Positions 5,131 through 5,328 of a DNA stretch of 5,328 bases are shown here, in pieces. The stretch covers positions 1-5,328 of the forward strand of contig JAUUZB010000381.1 of the NCBI GenBank assembly GCA_030590185.1, written 5' to 3'. The translations under genes and the position numbers were made by a program. Source of the DNA: Deltaproteobacteria bacterium (GTDB lineage: Bacteria > Myxococcota > XYA12-FULL-58-9 > JAUUZB01). Below the pieces are notes generated by a model. It was not told where the DNA came from. It did no database searches and saw only the letters and a list, made by a program, of their open reading frames with translations. Position 1 is the first letter of the stretch; the number at the start of each line of letters is the position of its first letter.

Positions 5131-5328
5131 TCATGGCGCGATCATCGCCGCGAGCCCCTCGCAGATCTGCTCGGCGGAGCCAGGGTCGCGGGCGCCGTAC
5201 CGTTCGAGGGTGTTGAGCACGTGCCCACAGCTCCCCGGCAGCTTCCCGGCGCCCAAGGGCACGATACACTTGGCCTCGGCTAGCCCGACCAACGCCATGC
5301 ACTTGGGGCCCCAGGCCAAGGCGGGCCC
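5131..5328 (-). CDS. C-terminal end of an unrecognised Cys-containing protein (partial)
   Basis: The frame is open from the window edge to TGA at 5131-5133, giving 65 residues that end GLAAMIAP. Almost every third codon position is G or C, far more than in the competing frame, which marks this as real coding sequence. Cysteines occur in GPKC, EAKC, PGSCG and EQIC. The end (LNTLERYGARDPGSAEQIC) looks helical and globular. A TTG exists at 5319, but a coding start that close to the edge is not supported, so the gene is treated as truncated by the window. It lies on the same strand as, and 215 bp upstream of, the lipoprotein gene, with two stem-loops and a promoter between them, so co-transcription is unlikely. 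I do not recognise the family. Confidence 0.7.
   Translation of the reverse strand, partial: GPALAWGPKCMALVGLAEAKCIVPLGAGKLPGSCGHVLNTLERYGARDPGSAEQICEGLAAMIAP

Noticed and set aside
5048..5134. A 28-codon minus-strand open frame whose ATG overlaps the TGA of the partial gene (ATGA).
   Set aside because: The overlap resembles translational coupling, but the frame is short, has no strong codon bias and contains the candidate terminator stem, so it is probably chance.
5048..5302. 84-residue minus-strand open frame overlapping the partial gene.
   Set aside because: Its third codon positions are only moderately G/C while the overlapping frame ending at 5131 is almost entirely G/C-ending; the peptide is Arg-rich and shadow-like.
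1..5328. tRNA, rRNA, insertion sequence or attachment site.
   Set aside because: No cloverleaf, ribosomal signature, transposase frame or terminal inverted repeats could be seen.

Overview
This GC-rich window is dominated by one very large minus-strand gene (4915 to 230). The G/C-ending codons, an N-terminal lipoprotein signal followed by a long Gly/Ser/Thr-rich tether, and a giant repetitive secreted protein together suggest a myxobacterium-like (Myxococcota / former Deltaproteobacteria) or other large-genome Gram-negative bacterium. This taxonomic guess is inference; no marker gene is present.

Layout from left to right. Positions 1-229 hold no confidently assigned gene. They contain two near-identical small hairpins with a compensatory base-pair change (11-64), a 15-bp tandem array in two related versions (70-176), and a C9 run (203-211). 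All three plus-strand frames are open here. The best-supported reading is the low-complexity C-terminal tail of a convergent plus-strand gene entering from the left and stopping at 231-233, where CTAG would give both genes a TAG stop. Positions 230-4915 (minus) encode a 1561-residue predicted lipoprotein: signal peptide with Cys22, a Gly-rich linker (residues 23-58), then seven head-to-tail copies of a ~207-219-residue unit that fill the rest of the protein. Each unit looks like two OB-fold-like modules, resembling the non-catalytic modules found beside ExeM/NucH/YhcR-type extracellular nucleases, but no nuclease or other catalytic domain is present. The protein is strikingly acidic and nearly lacks lysine. 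Positions 4916-5130 are a compact intergenic region with a good sigma-70-like promoter whose -10 lies inside an imperfect palindrome, a short 5' leader with a hairpin and a clear Shine-Dalgarno, and two further stem-loops. Positions 5131-5328 (minus) are the C-terminal end of an unrecognised Cys-containing protein cut by the window edge.

The giant gene appears to be its own transcription unit: it has its own promoter, is separated from the upstream same-strand gene by two stem-loops, and has no same-strand gene immediately downstream. The likeliest picture is a long, flexible, very acidic, lipid-anchored surface or periplasmic protein built by repeated duplication of one OB-type unit. Its ligand and function cannot be read from the sequence. 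The most notable points are the repeat architecture without an enzyme domain, the invariant acidic NPD-x-P-D-Y/F-G loop in all seven units, and the single-cysteine pattern in units 1, 2, 5 and 6.
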